From Clostridium sp. (GTDB lineage: Bacteria; Bacillota; Clostridia; Oscillospirales; Acutalibacteraceae): DNA of 62,466 nt. Of the stretch, positions 36,685 to 46,169 are shown piece after piece. The stretch's first letter is position 1. Each line of letters opens with the position of its first letter. The notes below the pieces were generated by a model that saw only the letters and a program-made list of their open reading frames with translations, was not told the origin of the DNA and did not search any database. The translations under genes were made by a program, and so were the position numbers. The stretch spans positions 1-62,466 of the forward strand of contig JAMPGU010000009.1 of the NCBI GenBank assembly GCA_023663865.1, read 5' to 3'.

Positions 36685-37227
36685 TTACTCTGAGAACGGA
36701 GCGCCCATTAACTTGAGAAGTTCACGAGCCTCTTCGTCTGTATTAGCTGTTGTTACCATGATGATGTCCATACCGCGAACAGCATCAATCTTATCATATT
36801 CGATTTCAGGGAAAATCAACTGTTCCTTAACACCCATAGCATAGTTGCCACGACCGTCAAATGAATTTGGGTTGATACCTCTGAAGTCACGAACTCTTGG
36901 AAGTGCGAGATTGAAAAATCTCTCAAGGAATTCATACATTCTGTCACCACGAAGTGTAACCTTAACACCGATTGGCATACCCTCACGGAGCTTGAAGTTA
37001 GCTACTGACTTCTTTGCACGACAGATTACCGGACGCTGACCTGTAATAATCTGAAGATCGTTTACAATAGCGTCTACTACCTTAGAATTTTCACGAGCTT
37101 CACCGCAACCAACATTGATTACAATCTTGTCAAGCTTTGGGATTTGCATAACAGATTTGTATCCGAATTTCTTCATCAATGCTGGAGCAATATCACTCTT
37201 ATAAGTTTCCTTTAAAGCTGCTGCCAT
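36685..37227 (-). CDS. rplE: 50S ribosomal protein L5
   Basis: 180 aa. [20 protein letters not shown], then [20 protein letters not shown]; ends [15 protein letters not shown]. Binds 5S rRNA and contacts S13. Confidence 0.98.
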   Translation of the reverse strand: MAAALKETYKSDIAPALMKKFGYKSVMQIPKLDKIVINVGCGEARENSKVVDAIVNDLQIITGQRPVICRAKKSVANFKLREGMPIGVKVTLRGDRMYEFLERFFNLALPRVRDFRGINPNSFDGRGNYAMGVKEQLIFPEIEYDKIDAVRGMDIIMVTTANTDEEARELLKLMGAPFSE

Positions 37228-37247
37228 TTGTTATGTTCCTCCCTTTC

Positions 37248-37550
37248 TTAAAACTCGTTACCGCATTTTCTGCAAACACGGTTGCCGTCCTTACGGCCTA
37301 CTCTTGTAGCCTCGCCGCATTTAGGACATACTAATTGAACCTTTGAAGCGTAAAGTGCTGACTCTACCTCAATAAGTCCGCCAGGCTCGCCCATCTTACG
37401 AGGCTTAACGTGCTTAGTAACAACGTTTACCTTCTTAACGATAACCTTATTCTCTTTTGGACTAACTGCGATAACCTCGCCCTTAACACCCTTTGATTTA
37501 CCACTGAGTACCACTACGGTATCTCCGGTCTTTACAAACATTTTACTCAT
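37248..37550 (-). CDS. rplX: 50S ribosomal protein L24
   Basis: 100 aa. KOW motif GDTVVVLSGKSKGVKGEVI at the start; the C-terminal CPKCGEATRVG...CRKCG pairs add a zinc ribbon, a variant common in clostridia. Confidence 0.97.
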   Translation of the reverse strand: MSKMFVKTGDTVVVLSGKSKGVKGEVIAVSPKENKVIVKKVNVVTKHVKPRKMGEPGGLIEVESALYASKVQLVCPKCGEATRVGRKDGNRVCRKCGNEF

Positions 37551-37565
37551 ATCCTTGCACCTCCA

Positions 37566-37934
37566 TTAAAGTACTTCCGGAGCAAGAGAAAGGATTTTCA
37601 TATAATCCTTCTCACGAAGCTCACGAGCTACAGGCCCAAAAATACGAGTGCCACGAGGAGTTTTATCCTCTCTAATAATTACGGCAGCATTCTCATCAAA
37701 ACGGATATACTGACCGTCGTCACGACGTACACCTTTAGTTGTACGAACGATGACTGCTTTAACAACTTCGCCCTTTTTAACAACACCGCCGGGAGCAGCT
37801 TTTTTAACAGAAGCAACGATTACATCACCGATATTAGCGTATCTTCTGCCAGAGCCACCAAGAACTCTAATACAAAGAAGCTCTTTAGCACCTGTGTTGT
37901 CTGCAACTTTAAGACGACTCTCTTGTTGTATCAC
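37566..37934 (-). CDS. rplN: 50S ribosomal protein L14
   Basis: 122 aa from a GTG at 37934, eight bases after GGAGG; this gives the canonical start [20 protein letters not shown] and the family length, whereas the open frame runs 11 codons further without support. Ends [10 protein letters not shown]. Confidence 0.96.
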   Translation of the reverse strand: MIQQESRLKVADNTGAKELLCIRVLGGSGRRYANIGDVIVASVKKAAPGGVVKKGEVVKAVIVRTTKGVRRDDGQYIRFDENAAVIIREDKTPRGTRIFGPVARELREKDYMKILSLAPEVL

Positions 37935-37952
37935 AGCAATTTCCTCCTTCGT

Positions 37953-37983
37953 ACTGCAAAATAACACTTTGCTAAGTTGCAGT
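37953..37983 (-). other. Hairpin in the rpsQ-rplN gap
   Basis: ACTGCAA and TTGCAGT enclose 17 nt in an unusually long (97 bp) AT-rich gap within the operon, just upstream of the rplN ribosome site. No T-run follows. Possible translational or processing element. Confidence 0.4.
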
Positions 37984-38031
37984 TATTATTTTTAATTTGA
38001 CTAAATTATTAAAAGCTGTAAATCGTAACGA

Positions 38032-38286
38032 TTATTTAGCTTTTTCAACGATTTCAACCACACGCCATCTCTTATCCTTGCTGTATGGACGACATTCCAT
38101 AATCTGAACCTTATCGCCTACACCGCACTCGTTATTCTCGTCGTGTGCCTTGTACTTAACAGTACGATTAACAATCTTATTGTAAAGTGGATGACGAACC
38201 TTATCCTTAATTGTAACAACAACGGTTTTGTCCATCTTATCACTGGTTACAATACCTACTCTTGTCTTTCTGAGGTTTCTTTCCAT
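38032..38286 (-). CDS. rpsQ: 30S ribosomal protein S17
   Basis: 84 aa. [20 protein letters not shown], then [19 protein letters not shown], the S17 OB-fold signature. Confidence 0.98.
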   Translation of the reverse strand: MERNLRKTRVGIVTSDKMDKTVVVTIKDKVRHPLYNKIVNRTVKYKAHDENNECGVGDKVQIMECRPYSKDKRWRVVEIVEKAK

Positions 38287-38307
38287 TATTCAGTTACCTC
38301 CTTCTTA

Positions 38308-38511
38308 TTAAGAATTAGCCTTGCCAAGTTCGATTTCTCTCTCAACAGTTTTGATACGAGCAATATCCTTCTTGACAGCTTTAATTCTCATAGGGTTGTC
38401 GAGCTGATTGATAGCCTGCTGGAAATGTAAATTAAATAACTCTTCCTTCAGCTCTGCAAGCTTCTTTGATCTCTGCTCTGCAGAGAGAGCCTTGATTTCT
38501 GATGCCTTCAT
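38308..38511 (-). CDS. rpmC: 50S ribosomal protein L29
   Basis: 67 aa helical hairpin: [20 protein letters not shown], then [20 protein letters not shown]. The start overlaps the rplP stop by one base. Confidence 0.97.
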   Translation of the reverse strand: MKASEIKALSAEQRSKKLAELKEELFNLHFQQAINQLDNPMRIKAVKKDIARIKTVEREIELGKANS

Positions 38512-38936
38512 TACTGCTCGCCTCCCTCTTCTTCTTTCTTTACAAACTTACACTTAACAGGAAGCTTGTTTGCAGCAAGTCTCATAGCTTCACGAGCTAC
38601 CTCCTCGCTAACTCCACCAAGCTCGAACATAACTCTGCCTGGCTTTACTACTGCTACCCAGTAGTCAACATTACCTTTACCTTTACCCATACGAGTATCG
38701 GCAGGTCTTGCTGTAATAGGCTTATCAGGGAAAATCTTAATCCATACCTTACCGCCACGCTTTGTGTAACGTGTCATTGCGATACGGGCAGCCTCAATCT
38801 GTGCTGCTGTAATCCATGCTGGCTCTGTAGTCTGAAGACCGAACTCACCATAAGTTACCTTATTACCTCTGGTAGCCACACCTGTCATACGACCTCTGTG
38901 CTGCTTTCTGTGTTTTACACGCTTTGGTAAGAGCAT
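38511..38936 (-). CDS. rplP: 50S ribosomal protein L16
   Basis: 141 aa. [19 protein letters not shown] start, [20 protein letters not shown] in the middle. Sits at the A-site side of the peptidyl transferase centre. Overlaps rpsC by one base. Confidence 0.98.
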   Translation of the reverse strand: MLLPKRVKHRKQHRGRMTGVATRGNKVTYGEFGLQTTEPAWITAAQIEAARIAMTRYTKRGGKVWIKIFPDKPITARPADTRMGKGKGNVDYWVAVVKPGRVMFELGGVSEEVAREAMRLAANKLPVKCKFVKKEEEGGEQ

Positions 38937-39622
38937 TATCTTTTCCCTCCTTCCCTACGATTTGATCTCTTCTTGTTGCGGGACTCACGAAGTACCTCGC
39001 CTTGATAAATCCATGTCTTTACACCGATTTTACCATAGGTTGTATCTGCCTCAGCAAAACCATAGTCGATGTCTGCACGGATTGTCTGCAGAGGAATTGT
39101 ACCCTCTTTGTATGTTTCTGAACGAGCGATTTCTGCACCGCCGATTCTGCCTGAAACCATAATCTTAATACCACGAGCACCAAGTCTCATTGTATTTCTG
39201 ATAGCACCCTTAACGGCTCTTCTGAAAGATACACGTCTTTCAAGCTGCTGAGCTACGTTCTGAGCAACTAAAGTAGCATTGAGGTCCGGCTGCTTGATTT
39301 CAATGATGTTGATGAAAACTTCATTTGCATCCTTGCCGAGCTTCTTTGCACAGAGAACTTTAAGCTTCTCAATCTCTGCACCCTGCTTACCGATAACCAT
39401 ACCAGGCTTTGCACAGTGGATATTGATTCTAACTCTCTTAGCGTCTCTCTCGATTTCTACCTTTGGAACACCTGCGCCGTGAAGAGCCTTCAGCAAATAC
39501 TTACGTAAGTTGTAGTCCTCTACGAGTGTATCGCCGAACTCACCCTTCTTTGCATACCAGCGAGAGTCCCAGTTTTTAATAACACCGATTCTTAAACCGG
39601 TTGGATTACATTTCTGTCCCAT
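38936..39622 (-). CDS. rpsC: 30S ribosomal protein S3
   Basis: 228 aa. [20 protein letters not shown] start, KH domain with [17 protein letters not shown]-terminal [12 protein letters not shown]. Lines the mRNA entry channel. Confidence 0.98.
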   Translation of the reverse strand: MGQKCNPTGLRIGVIKNWDSRWYAKKGEFGDTLVEDYNLRKYLLKALHGAGVPKVEIERDAKRVRINIHCAKPGMVIGKQGAEIEKLKVLCAKKLGKDANEVFINIIEIKQPDLNATLVAQNVAQQLERRVSFRRAVKGAIRNTMRLGARGIKIMVSGRIGGAEIARSETYKEGTIPLQTIRADIDYGFAEADTTYGKIGVKTWIYQGEVLRESRNKKRSNRREGGKR

Positions 39623-39640
39623 TTAACTTTTCCTCCTCGC

Positions 39641-39979
39641 TTAGTCTTCCATTTCCTTAACGGTAATGGTGATGTGTGATGTTCTCTTGTTGATTCTGTA
39701 TGCTCTGCCCTGTGCTCTGGCCTGAATTCTCTTGAGAGTAGGACCAGGAGTTGCATTGCAGTAGCTTACTACTAATCTTGATACGTCCATATTGTTATTG
39801 TTCTCAGCGTTAGCCATAGCAGATTTGAGAACCTTCATAACAGGCTCACAAGCAGCTTTTGGTGTGTACTGAAGAATTGCCATTGCTTTGTCAGCTGGCT
39901 GATTTCTGATTAAATCAAGAACAATCTGCACCTTTCTAGGAGAGATACGGACGTAGGTTGCTTTAGCTGTTGCTTCCAT
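39641..39979 (-). CDS. rplV: 50S ribosomal protein L22
   Basis: 112 aa. ATYVRISPRKVQIVLDLIR start; ends RAQGRAYRINKRTSHITITV. Its loop lines the exit tunnel. Confidence 0.98.
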   Translation of the reverse strand: MEATAKATYVRISPRKVQIVLDLIRNQPADKAMAILQYTPKAACEPVMKVLKSAMANAENNNNMDVSRLVVSYCNATPGPTLKRIQARAQGRAYRINKRTSHITITVKEMED

Positions 39980-39996
39980 AATATTTCTCCTTTCGA

Positions 39997-40269
39997 TTAC
40001 TTAGATGTCTTTGAGCCGGCATGGCCTCTGAATGTTCTTGTTGGTGCGAATTCACCAAGCTTGTGTCCAACCATATCCTCTGTAACATATACAGGAACAT
40101 GCTTTCTTCCATCATGAACAGCAAATGTGTGTCCTACGAATTCAGGGAAGATTGTTGAACTTCTTGACCAAGTTTTAAGAACTTGCTTATCACCTGAAGC
40201 ATTAAGAGCTTCAACCTTCTTGTAAAGACTAGCTTCTACGTAAGGTCCTTTTTTAGTACTTCTACTCAT
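39997..40269 (-). CDS. rpsS: 30S ribosomal protein S19
   Basis: 90 aa. [19 protein letters not shown] start, [19 protein letters not shown] end. Confidence 0.98.
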   Translation of the reverse strand: MSRSTKKGPYVEASLYKKVEALNASGDKQVLKTWSRSSTIFPEFVGHTFAVHDGRKHVPVYVTEDMVGHKLGEFAPTRTFRGHAGSKTSK

Positions 40270-40288
40270 TTAATCTTCTCCTTTCTTC

Positions 40289-41122
40289 TTACTTACCGTT
40301 ACGACGGCGAACGATCATCTTGTTAGATGCCTTCTTCTTATTACGTGTCTTATAACCAAGAGCAGGCTTGCCCCATGGAGTGCAAGGACCAGGACGACCG
40401 ATAGGTGACTTACCTTCACCACCACCGTGAGGGTGGTCATTCGGGTTCATAACAGAACCACGAACTGTTGGTCTCCAGCCCATATTTCTCTTACGGCCGG
40501 CTTTACCGATTTTAACATTAGCGTGGTCAGTGTTGCCAACAACACCAACTGTTGCCATACAATCTCTTGGTACATTGCGAAGCTCACCTGAAGGCAGTCT
40601 GAGCAATGCGTATGGTCCCTCAAGAGCCATAAGCTGAGCGCTGTTACCTGCTGAACGAGCAAGCTGAGCACCATTACCAGGATAAAGCTCTACGTTGTGT
40701 ACGATTGTACCAACAGGCATATCCTTTAATGCAAGAGCGTTACCAGCTACGATATCTGCGTTTGGACCAGCCATAACTGTGTCGCCAACCTTCAGACCTT
40801 CCGGTGCTGTGATGTAGCTCTTTACACCATCTTCATACTGAATAAGAGCGATATGCGCGCTTCTGTTTGGATCATATTCGATGGTCTTAACAGTAGCAGG
40901 AATATCAAACTTATTTCTCTTAAAGTCGATTACACGATACTTTCTTCTGTTTCCGCCGCCGCGATGACGAACTGTAATTCTTCCGTAAGAGTTACGACCT
41001 GATTTCTTGTTGAGTGGCTCAAGCAAGCTTTTTTCAGGAGCAACCTTTGAGAGAGAAGAATAATCAGTTACTGACATATTTCTCCTAGAAGGAGTGGTCG
41101 GCTTATAATTTTTAATTGCCAT
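40289..41122 (-). CDS. rplB: 50S ribosomal protein L2
   Basis: 277 aa from the ATG at 41122, preceded by AAAGGAG; an in-frame ATG 16 codons upstream lies in an intergenic hairpin region. [18 protein letters not shown] start; [19 protein letters not shown] contains the conserved His near the peptidyl transferase centre. Confidence 0.97.
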   Translation of the reverse strand: MAIKNYKPTTPSRRNMSVTDYSSLSKVAPEKSLLEPLNKKSGRNSYGRITVRHRGGGNRRKYRVIDFKRNKFDIPATVKTIEYDPNRSAHIALIQYEDGVKSYITAPEGLKVGDTVMAGPNADIVAGNALALKDMPVGTIVHNVELYPGNGAQLARSAGNSAQLMALEGPYALLRLPSGELRNVPRDCMATVGVVGNTDHANVKIGKAGRKRNMGWRPTVRGSVMNPNDHPHGGGEGKSPIGRPGPCTPWGKPALGYKTRNKKKASNKMIVRRRNGK

Positions 41123-41150
41123 TTCTTTTCTCCTTTCCAGATAACTTTGC

Positions 41151-41168
41151 GAAAGGATGGCACCTTTC
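41151..41168 (-). other. Small hairpin upstream of rplB
   Basis: GAAAGG, 6-nt loop, CCTTTC in the 100-bp rplW-rplB gap, about 30 bp before the rplB start. Weak; role unknown. Confidence 0.3.
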
Positions 41169-41222
41169 ATACCTCATCATCTGAAATCTTTTGTTGCTAT
41201 ACTATTATATATAGGGATGTAA

Positions 41223-41519
41223 TTACATCATATCGTTGAAGAACTCAATTTCCTTTGAATCTTCAGTAAGGGTTACGATTGCTTTCTTCCAAGAAGGAGT
41301 GTAGCCAACGTTCATACCCTGACGACGCTTTCTGCCGCGAACGTTAATTGTGTTTACCTTTGCAACCTTTGTGCCTGGGAAAACTTCCTCAACTGCCTTA
41401 GCAATTTCAATCTTGTTTGCATCCTTTGCAACCTTGAAAGTATACTTCTTAACCATAATGCCCATCATTGATTCCTCAGTGATGATTGGCTTTAGAATAA
41501 TATCCTGAGCAGTTCTCAT
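41223..41519 (-). CDS. rplW: 50S ribosomal protein L23
   Basis: 98 aa. AQDIILKPIITEESMMGIM start; VFPGTKVAKVNTINVRGRKRR is the L23 core. Docking site for trigger factor and SRP. Start overlaps the rplD stop by one base. Confidence 0.98.
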   Translation of the reverse strand: MRTAQDIILKPIITEESMMGIMVKKYTFKVAKDANKIEIAKAVEEVFPGTKVAKVNTINVRGRKRRQGMNVGYTPSWKKAIVTLTEDSKEIEFFNDMM

Positions 41520-42142
41520 TATGCGTATACCTCCTCAATCTTCTTTGCTGCATCCTTGAGGACTACGAATGAATCGCAGTTTAAGATGTCGTAAACACAA
41601 AGTGTATTTACCGTAACAACCTTAACGCCCTCAATGTTACGAGCACTCTTATAAATCTTCTCGTCGCTCTCTAAAGTAACGATAAGAGTTTTCTTAGCTG
41701 CTTTAAGCTTTGTAAGCATATCAACCATAGCCTTTGTCTTGATTGCCTCAAGCTCAACCTTGTTGATTACCATCATTTCATTAGCAGCAACCTTTGATGA
41801 AAGTGCAGACTTCATAGCAAGTCTCTTAACTTTCTTATTAAGGTTAACTTTATATTTTCTTGGCTTTGGACCAAGAGCAATACCACCGTGTGTCCACTGT
41901 GGGCTGCGAGTTGAACCCTGACGAGCACGACCTGTACCCTTCTGTCTCCAAGGCTTTGCACCGCCACCGCTTACTTCTGAACGAGTGAGAGTTGACTGTG
42001 TGCCCTGACGCTGATTAGCAAGATAGCTAACAACTGCAAGATGCATTGCATTAGCATTTGGCTCAATGCCGAATACTGCATCAGCAAGTTCTAATTTTGA
42101 AGTTTTCTTACCTTCTTGGTTATAAACCTGAACCTGTGCCAT
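41519..42142 (-). CDS. rplD: 50S ribosomal protein L4
   Basis: 207 aa. QRQGTQSTLTRSEVSGGGAK and GSTRSPQWTHGG form the extended tunnel loop. In enterobacteria L4 represses the S10 operon through the leader; here it is the obvious candidate regulator of the 43.2-43.5 kb leader (inference). Confidence 0.98.
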   Translation of the reverse strand: MAQVQVYNQEGKKTSKLELADAVFGIEPNANAMHLAVVSYLANQRQGTQSTLTRSEVSGGGAKPWRQKGTGRARQGSTRSPQWTHGGIALGPKPRKYKVNLNKKVKRLAMKSALSSKVAANEMMVINKVELEAIKTKAMVDMLTKLKAAKKTLIVTLESDEKIYKSARNIEGVKVVTVNTLCVYDILNCDSFVVLKDAAKKIEEVYA

Positions 42143-42159
42143 TTTAATCTCTCCTTTCG

Positions 42160-42792
42160 TTAAGCTTTAACCGCGTCTGCGATAACAACAATTCCGCCCT
42201 TAGGACCGGGAATTGCGCCCTTAATTGCAATAAGATTGTTTTCTGCATCAACCTTAGCAATTGTCAGGTTCTGAACTGTTACTGTTTCGTGACCGTAATG
42301 ACCGGCCATCTTCTTACCCTTGAATACTCTTGATGGGCTTGAGCAAGCACCTAATGAACCAGCGTGACGGTGGTTAGGACCGGTACCGTGTGTCATTCTC
42401 AGTCTTGAGAAGTTCCAGCGCTTAATTGCACCAGATGTTCCGTGACCCTTGCTCGTTCCCTTAACATCAACGATTTCGCCAACCTCAAATGTGTCAGCCT
42501 TGAGGATGTTACCAACCTCGATACCCTCGATGCTGTCAAGACGGAATTCCTTGAGTGTTTTCTTTGGAGCAACGTCAGCCTTGTCGAAGTGACCCTTCAT
42601 TGGCTTGTTTACACGTGATACCTTAACATCACCGAAACCAACCTGAATTGCTTCGTAGCCATCATTCTCCATTGTCTTAATCTGTGTTACTGTACACGGA
42701 CCAGCTTCAACTACTGTTACAGGAATAACCTTGCCAGCTTCATCGAAAATCTGAGTCATGCCAATCTTTTTACCGATAAGACCCTTTTTCAT
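42160..42792 (-). CDS. rplC: 50S ribosomal protein L3
   Basis: 210 aa. [20 protein letters not shown] start; [19 protein letters not shown] and [20 protein letters not shown] central. GGAGGAAAT upstream. Confidence 0.98.
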   Translation of the reverse strand: MKKGLIGKKIGMTQIFDEAGKVIPVTVVEAGPCTVTQIKTMENDGYEAIQVGFGDVKVSRVNKPMKGHFDKADVAPKKTLKEFRLDSIEGIEVGNILKADTFEVGEIVDVKGTSKGHGTSGAIKRWNFSRLRMTHGTGPNHRHAGSLGACSSPSRVFKGKKMAGHYGHETVTVQNLTIAKVDAENNLIAIKGAIPGPKGGIVVIADAVKA

Positions 42793-42852
42793 GATTTATT
42801 TCCTCCTTTGGTTATTGGTTGGGATTCTCACCCAACATGACCTCAGCAGCGA

Positions 42853-43167
42853 TTAGAGCTTAATCTCAATCTCTACGCCGGCTGGGAGCTCAAGACTTGT
42901 CAGAGCTTCAACAGTTTTATTTGAAGGTCTGAGAATGTCGATGAGTCTTTTGTGTGTTCTTTGTTCGAATTGCTCACGGCTATCCTTGTACTTGTGAACA
43001 GCACGAAGAATTGTTACCTTCTCAATCTCTGTAGGAAGTGGAATAGGACCGCTAACCTGTGCGCCTGTTCTCTTTGCAGTTTCAACAATCTTCTCAGCTG
43101 CCTGATCAACTAAGCTGTGATCATAGCCTTTAAGTCTGATTCGAATCTTAACTTTACTTGCTGCCAT
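42853..43167 (-). CDS. rpsJ: 30S ribosomal protein S10
   Basis: 104 aa. [20 protein letters not shown] start, [18 protein letters not shown] end; CAGGAGG before the ATG. First gene of the cluster; also the NusG/NusA partner NusE in antitermination. Confidence 0.98.
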   Translation of the reverse strand: MAASKVKIRIRLKGYDHSLVDQAAEKIVETAKRTGAQVSGPIPLPTEIEKVTILRAVHKYKDSREQFEQRTHKRLIDILRPSNKTVEALTSLELPAGVEIEIKL

Positions 43168-43478
43168 TTTATTTCCTCCTGAAAAATTATGGTGCGAGCT
43201 CCGATAGTAACCACGCTTCCGTGTGTTTCAACCCTCTCTCTAAATAAAACCGAATGATGAAATTGTCATTCGGGCAGAGAATTAGCACATACTCCGGTAC
43301 AGCGTTCGCAAGCCGCTGACCAAACATGTTTACCTATCGGTGATTTTCGCCCGGTTTAAAATCGGACATACTCCGTGTAAATTCCCGTCTGGGTTAAGAC
43401 GCCACCTTACACATCATCGCATATCTAAGTGGTGAACAGGATATTTATATATAAATATATAATGACCCTTTCACACGC
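43168..43478 (-). promoter_or_regulatory. Structured S10-operon leader (candidate attenuator)
   Basis: About 310 nt of untranslated leader with several stems: GTGTAA/TTACAC enclosing CGTCT/AGACG; CAGCG/CGCTG; and a terminator hairpin at 43242-43273. CGGAGTATGT occurs twice (43287-43296 and 43366-43375), 79 nt apart. GC-rich islands contrast with the AT-rich promoter area. Layout fits ribosomal-protein autoregulation by transcription attenuation; the effector is not determined. Confidence 0.7.
43242..43273 (-). terminator. Intrinsic terminator inside the S10 leader
   Basis: CCGAATGA and TCATTCGG (perfect 8-bp stem, 8-nt loop) followed by TTTTATTT on the minus strand, about 75 nt before rpsJ. 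It is upstream of every gene of the operon, so it must be conditional. Confidence 0.75.
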
Positions 43479-43484
43479 TCATTT

Positions 43485-43513
43485 ATTATATATTACAGAT
43501 AATGGTATGTCAA
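43485..43513 (-). promoter_or_regulatory. Consensus promoter of the ribosomal cluster
   Basis: Minus-strand TTGACA (43508-43513), 17 bp, TATAAT (43485-43490): both hexamers perfect, with A/T tracts upstream that could act as UP element. Confidence 0.9.
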
Positions 43514-43595
43514 GAAAAATTTTAAATTTTTATAAACTTTTTTTCTTGTGCAAAATTGACAATAAAAAAATCAAAAATTCTGTAGATATGCACAA

Positions 43596-43641
43596 ATGAA
43601 AATGTGGTGCAGCCGATTGGTGAATATCGGCTCACACCACA
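43596..43641 (-). terminator. Terminator downstream of spo0A
   Basis: TGTGGTG/CACCACA plus AGCCGAT/ATCGGCT (14 bp in two blocks), then TTTTCATTT on the minus strand. The 117 bp between it and the spo0A stop hold no gene. Confidence 0.78.
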
Positions 43642-43758
43642 AGATATAGGTCTTATTATTTATCTATTAGCTATGTATCTAATCAAAATTAAAAAGCTAA
43701 TATATTTATATACATAAGCTGATATACAAAAAATCTATTGAAATGTATTGCTTTATAA

Positions 43759-44529
43759 CTAAGCACTTGTACGCATAGACAGTTTAATTTTGTCTGCAAT
43801 CATTGCAATAAATTCAGAATTTGTAGGCTTTCCTCTCTGTGACTGAATTGTATAGCCAAAATAAGAAGACAAAACATCTACATCCCCTCTGTCCCATGCC
43901 ACTTCAATAGCATGGCGTATAGCACGCTCTACTCTGGAGGCAGTTGTATTATACATTTTTGCCACAGTCGGATAAAGAAGCTTTGTAACAGAGCCCAGCA
44001 TTTCGGCGTCATCAACGGCCAATTTGATGGATGTTCTTAAATACTGATATCCTTTGATGTGTGCAGGAACACCAATCTGGCGCATAATATCCGACACAAC
44101 AATATCCATATCCATTTCCGAGAAAGAAGAGTCATTACGCTTTTTCTTATCTGTTTTCCAGGTTGACAGACGAGCAATGCGCTTTGCAACCGAGGCAGGC
44201 GTAACCGGCTTTATAAGATAATAATCTGCACCGGCATTTATCATTTGCTCCTCAAAATCCTGTGAGTCCATAGAGGAGATAACAACAACCAACGGTTTTT
44301 CAGACAGCGAATGATTTATATATTCCAACACATCAATGGCATCACTGTTTGCCATAAATACATCCATAAGAATTACATCAATATGCTGTGTTTCCAGAAT
44401 GGATATTACCCTTGAGCCATCCTTTTTCGTTAAACAAACATCATAGCCGAGGCTCTTCAGCTCCTTCTGACACTCCTTTCCAAAAACTGCGGTATCGTCA
44501 GCAATAAGCACTTTTATATCGTTTTTCAT
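43759..44529 (-). CDS. spo0A: Sporulation master response regulator Spo0A
   Basis: 256 aa from the ATG at 44529, eight bases after GGAGG; the frame is open 10 codons upstream without support. Receiver domain: [11 protein letters not shown] (acidic pocket), [10 protein letters not shown] with the phosphorylated Asp, and YLIKPVT (Lys). Spo0A_C DNA-binding domain: [20 protein letters not shown] and [21 protein letters not shown], which recognises TGTCGAA boxes. Phosphorylated Spo0A starts sporulation. Two such boxes occur at 60113-60129. Confidence 0.97.
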   Translation of the reverse strand: MKNDIKVLIADDTAVFGKECQKELKSLGYDVCLTKKDGSRVISILETQHIDVILMDVFMANSDAIDVLEYINHSLSEKPLVVVISSMDSQDFEEQMINAGADYYLIKPVTPASVAKRIARLSTWKTDKKKRNDSSFSEMDMDIVVSDIMRQIGVPAHIKGYQYLRTSIKLAVDDAEMLGSVTKLLYPTVAKMYNTTASRVERAIRHAIEVAWDRGDVDVLSSYFGYTIQSQRGKPTNSEFIAMIADKIKLSMRTSA

Positions 44530-44559
44530 AGAAAAACCTCCTATTTTTATTCCTTCCAC

Positions 44560-44588
44560 ATATTACCACTAATCAAAAGAAATTGCAA
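44560..44588 (-). promoter_or_regulatory. Sigma-A promoter of spo0A
   Basis: Minus-strand TTGCAA (44583-44588), 17 bp, TAATAT (44560-44565). Just upstream (44592-44600 and 44615-44623) lies a direct repeat, TGTGAAAAA on the minus strand, 23 bp apart, which may be a control site. Confidence 0.7.
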
Positions 44589-44630
44589 GAGTTTTTCACA
44601 ATTAAATGTAAATATTTTTCACATTTATTG

Positions 44631-45839
44631 CTATTTTACACTTTCTGACAATGATACCATTTTTTCAGCAAATATTCCATACCCCTTTTCCGGATTATCT
44701 ACTATAACATGCGTTAAAGCACCAACAAGCTTGCCGTTTTGTATGATGGGAGATCCGCTCATTCCCTGCACAATACCCCCTGTTTTTTCCAGCAAATCCG
44801 AATCAGTCACCCTAACCACCATATTTTTTTCCTCATTGTCTTTGTAGGAAACTCTTGTAATTTCTACTGTATAAAGCTGCGGTCCTCTGTCATCAAGGGT
44901 GCAGAGTATCTGTGCCTGTCCTCTTTCCACTTCTTGGGAAGGGGCTACCTGATACAATCTGCTTTCATCAATTGCACAGCTGTATTTTCCGTATATTCCG
45001 CTGATATTATTTGTGGTTAGACTTGCGATAACATCATTTGAAAAATCACAGCAGATTGAGCCTGTTTCACCACCGGAGCTTTTATATATCTTTGTTACGG
45101 GTGCCTTTACCGCCTCACCGTTCAGAATAGGCATAATTTCATTGGTGTCAACATCGGTTATAGGATGACCTAAAGCCGCCATAGAATTGTTTTTAGGATT
45201 ATAGAAGGTAATTGTGCCAATACCGGCTGTGGAGTCACGCACCCATATACCTACCTTGTAACAGCCTTCTGTTTTGGAGTAAACAGGCTCTAAGGTAAAA
45301 TTCTTATAGTTATTATTTCTTTTAACCTTTATTCTGTAGGAAGTGCCGTTGTTGCTGTTGAAAATTTCCTCAACCTGCGAAGAAGAGGTAACCTTTGTAT
45401 TATTGATTTCAACGATTACGTCGCCCTTTTCTATGCCTGCCTCTTTGGCAGGATTGCTTCTGCCGGCGTCTGCGTCTACATCCTTAGTACCAACCACAAT
45501 AACACCATCCGTATACAGCTTGATGCCAAAGCTTTCACCGCTTACATATACACTGCCCAAATCCTTGTTTGATATCTCTGTTTTTTTAACAGGAATAATG
45601 CCAAACAGATTTATTTCTCCGTCTATATTCGAAACACGCTGACTACTCTGATAATCAACCAAAGCTGCACTGCTTTTTTTTACAGAATAGATATGATTAT
45701 ACACAATCTGCTTATCAGCATTTGAATGAATGGCGGCAGGAAGTGAATAGCTGCCAATACCCACAGCGGTATATATAAAGGTTAATATAACAGCAAATAC
45801 GATGTCAATTGCACGAACTACTCTTTTCATAATTTTCAT
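44631..45839 (-). CDS. spoIVB: SpoIVB peptidase (S55)
   Basis: 402 aa. N-terminal membrane anchor (AIDIVFAVILTFIYTAVGIG), PDZ domain about 95-190 (NPAKEAGIEKGDVIVEINNTKV) and S55 serine protease domain with His in AALGHPITD and catalytic Ser in VQGMSGSPI. Made in the forespore, it cleaves SpoIVFA to activate pro-sigma-K processing. Spacing of AAAGG to the first ATG is short (2 nt) and to a second ATG three codons on it is 11 nt, so the start is slightly uncertain. Precedes spo0A as in other clostridia; recN is absent. Confidence 0.95.
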   Translation of the reverse strand: MKIMKRVVRAIDIVFAVILTFIYTAVGIGSYSLPAAIHSNADKQIVYNHIYSVKKSSAALVDYQSSQRVSNIDGEINLFGIIPVKKTEISNKDLGSVYVSGESFGIKLYTDGVIVVGTKDVDADAGRSNPAKEAGIEKGDVIVEINNTKVTSSSQVEEIFNSNNGTSYRIKVKRNNNYKNFTLEPVYSKTEGCYKVGIWVRDSTAGIGTITFYNPKNNSMAALGHPITDVDTNEIMPILNGEAVKAPVTKIYKSSGGETGSICCDFSNDVIASLTTNNISGIYGKYSCAIDESRLYQVAPSQEVERGQAQILCTLDDRGPQLYTVEITRVSYKDNEEKNMVVRVTDSDLLEKTGGIVQGMSGSPIIQNGKLVGALTHVIVDNPEKGYGIFAEKMVSLSESVK

Positions 45840-45869
45840 AGCCTTTCCGGCTACAGGTTAGAATGCCAA

Positions 45870-45905
45870 TTCACGCGTATCTTGCGTAGCCGAACAAGGC
45901 GTGAA
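45870..45905. other. Long imperfect hairpin upstream of spoIVB
   Basis: TTCACGC...GCGTGAA (7 bp) with an inner CTTG/CAAG stem. No T-run. More GC-rich than its surroundings; could be a leader structure or a dispersed repeat copy. Confidence 0.4.
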
Positions 45906-45960
45906 AATATATATGCATCTGATTACAATTTTCTCAAAATCATCTAATATATTATTTGCA

Positions 45961-45993
45961 AAAAAATAAGGGCATTACAAAAAACACCCTTAA
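45961..45993 (-). terminator. Terminator of the 29-aa peptide gene
   Basis: On the minus strand TTAAGGG...CCCTTA with G-U inner pairs, followed by seven T, about 62 bp after the peptide stop. Gives a discrete transcript of about 200 nt. Confidence 0.75.
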
Positions 45994-46003
45994 AAAAATT
46001 GTA

Positions 46004-46041
46004 ATTTAAATTTGAAAATTTTTGAAAAGTTTTGAAAAATT
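46004..46041. repeat. Triple TTTTGAAAA-like repeat in the 3' region
   Basis: Three near-copies of TTGAAAA(T) spaced 11-12 bp apart in very AT-rich sequence between the peptide stop and its terminator. The A/T composition could explain it by chance. Confidence 0.35.
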
Positions 46042-46054
46042 TTTTATTATTCAA

Positions 46055-46144
46055 TCAACATATGACATTGGCGGAGAAATCTATATGTGAGCATAGCATT
46101 ATCAGCACAAGCGCTGCTATAAGCAAGCTTAAAATTTTTTTCAT
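46055..46144 (-). CDS. 29-residue hydrophobic peptide gene, divergent from XRE regulator
   Basis: ATG at 46144 with GAGGAG eight bases upstream; stop TGA at 46055. Peptide starts MKKILSLLIAALVLIMLC and ends SANVIC: a two-Lys N-terminus, one hydrophobic helix of about 15 residues, and a short polar tail with a final Cys. It has its own promoter (TTGACA-17-TATTAT) and terminator, so expression is likely. The promoter spacer contains the operator shared with the XRE gene. Could be a membrane-active peptide (type I-like toxin), a signal peptide pheromone precursor or a membrane microprotein; no family recognised. Confidence 0.65.
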   Translation of the reverse strand: MKKILSLLIAALVLIMLCSHIDFSANVIC

Positions 46145-46169
46145 AATATATCTCCTCTCTCCTAAAAAT

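Noticed and set aside
43441..43470. ATATTTATATATAAATATAT palindrome as a regulator site
   Set aside because: Pure A/T alternation just downstream of the promoter; self-complementary by composition alone.
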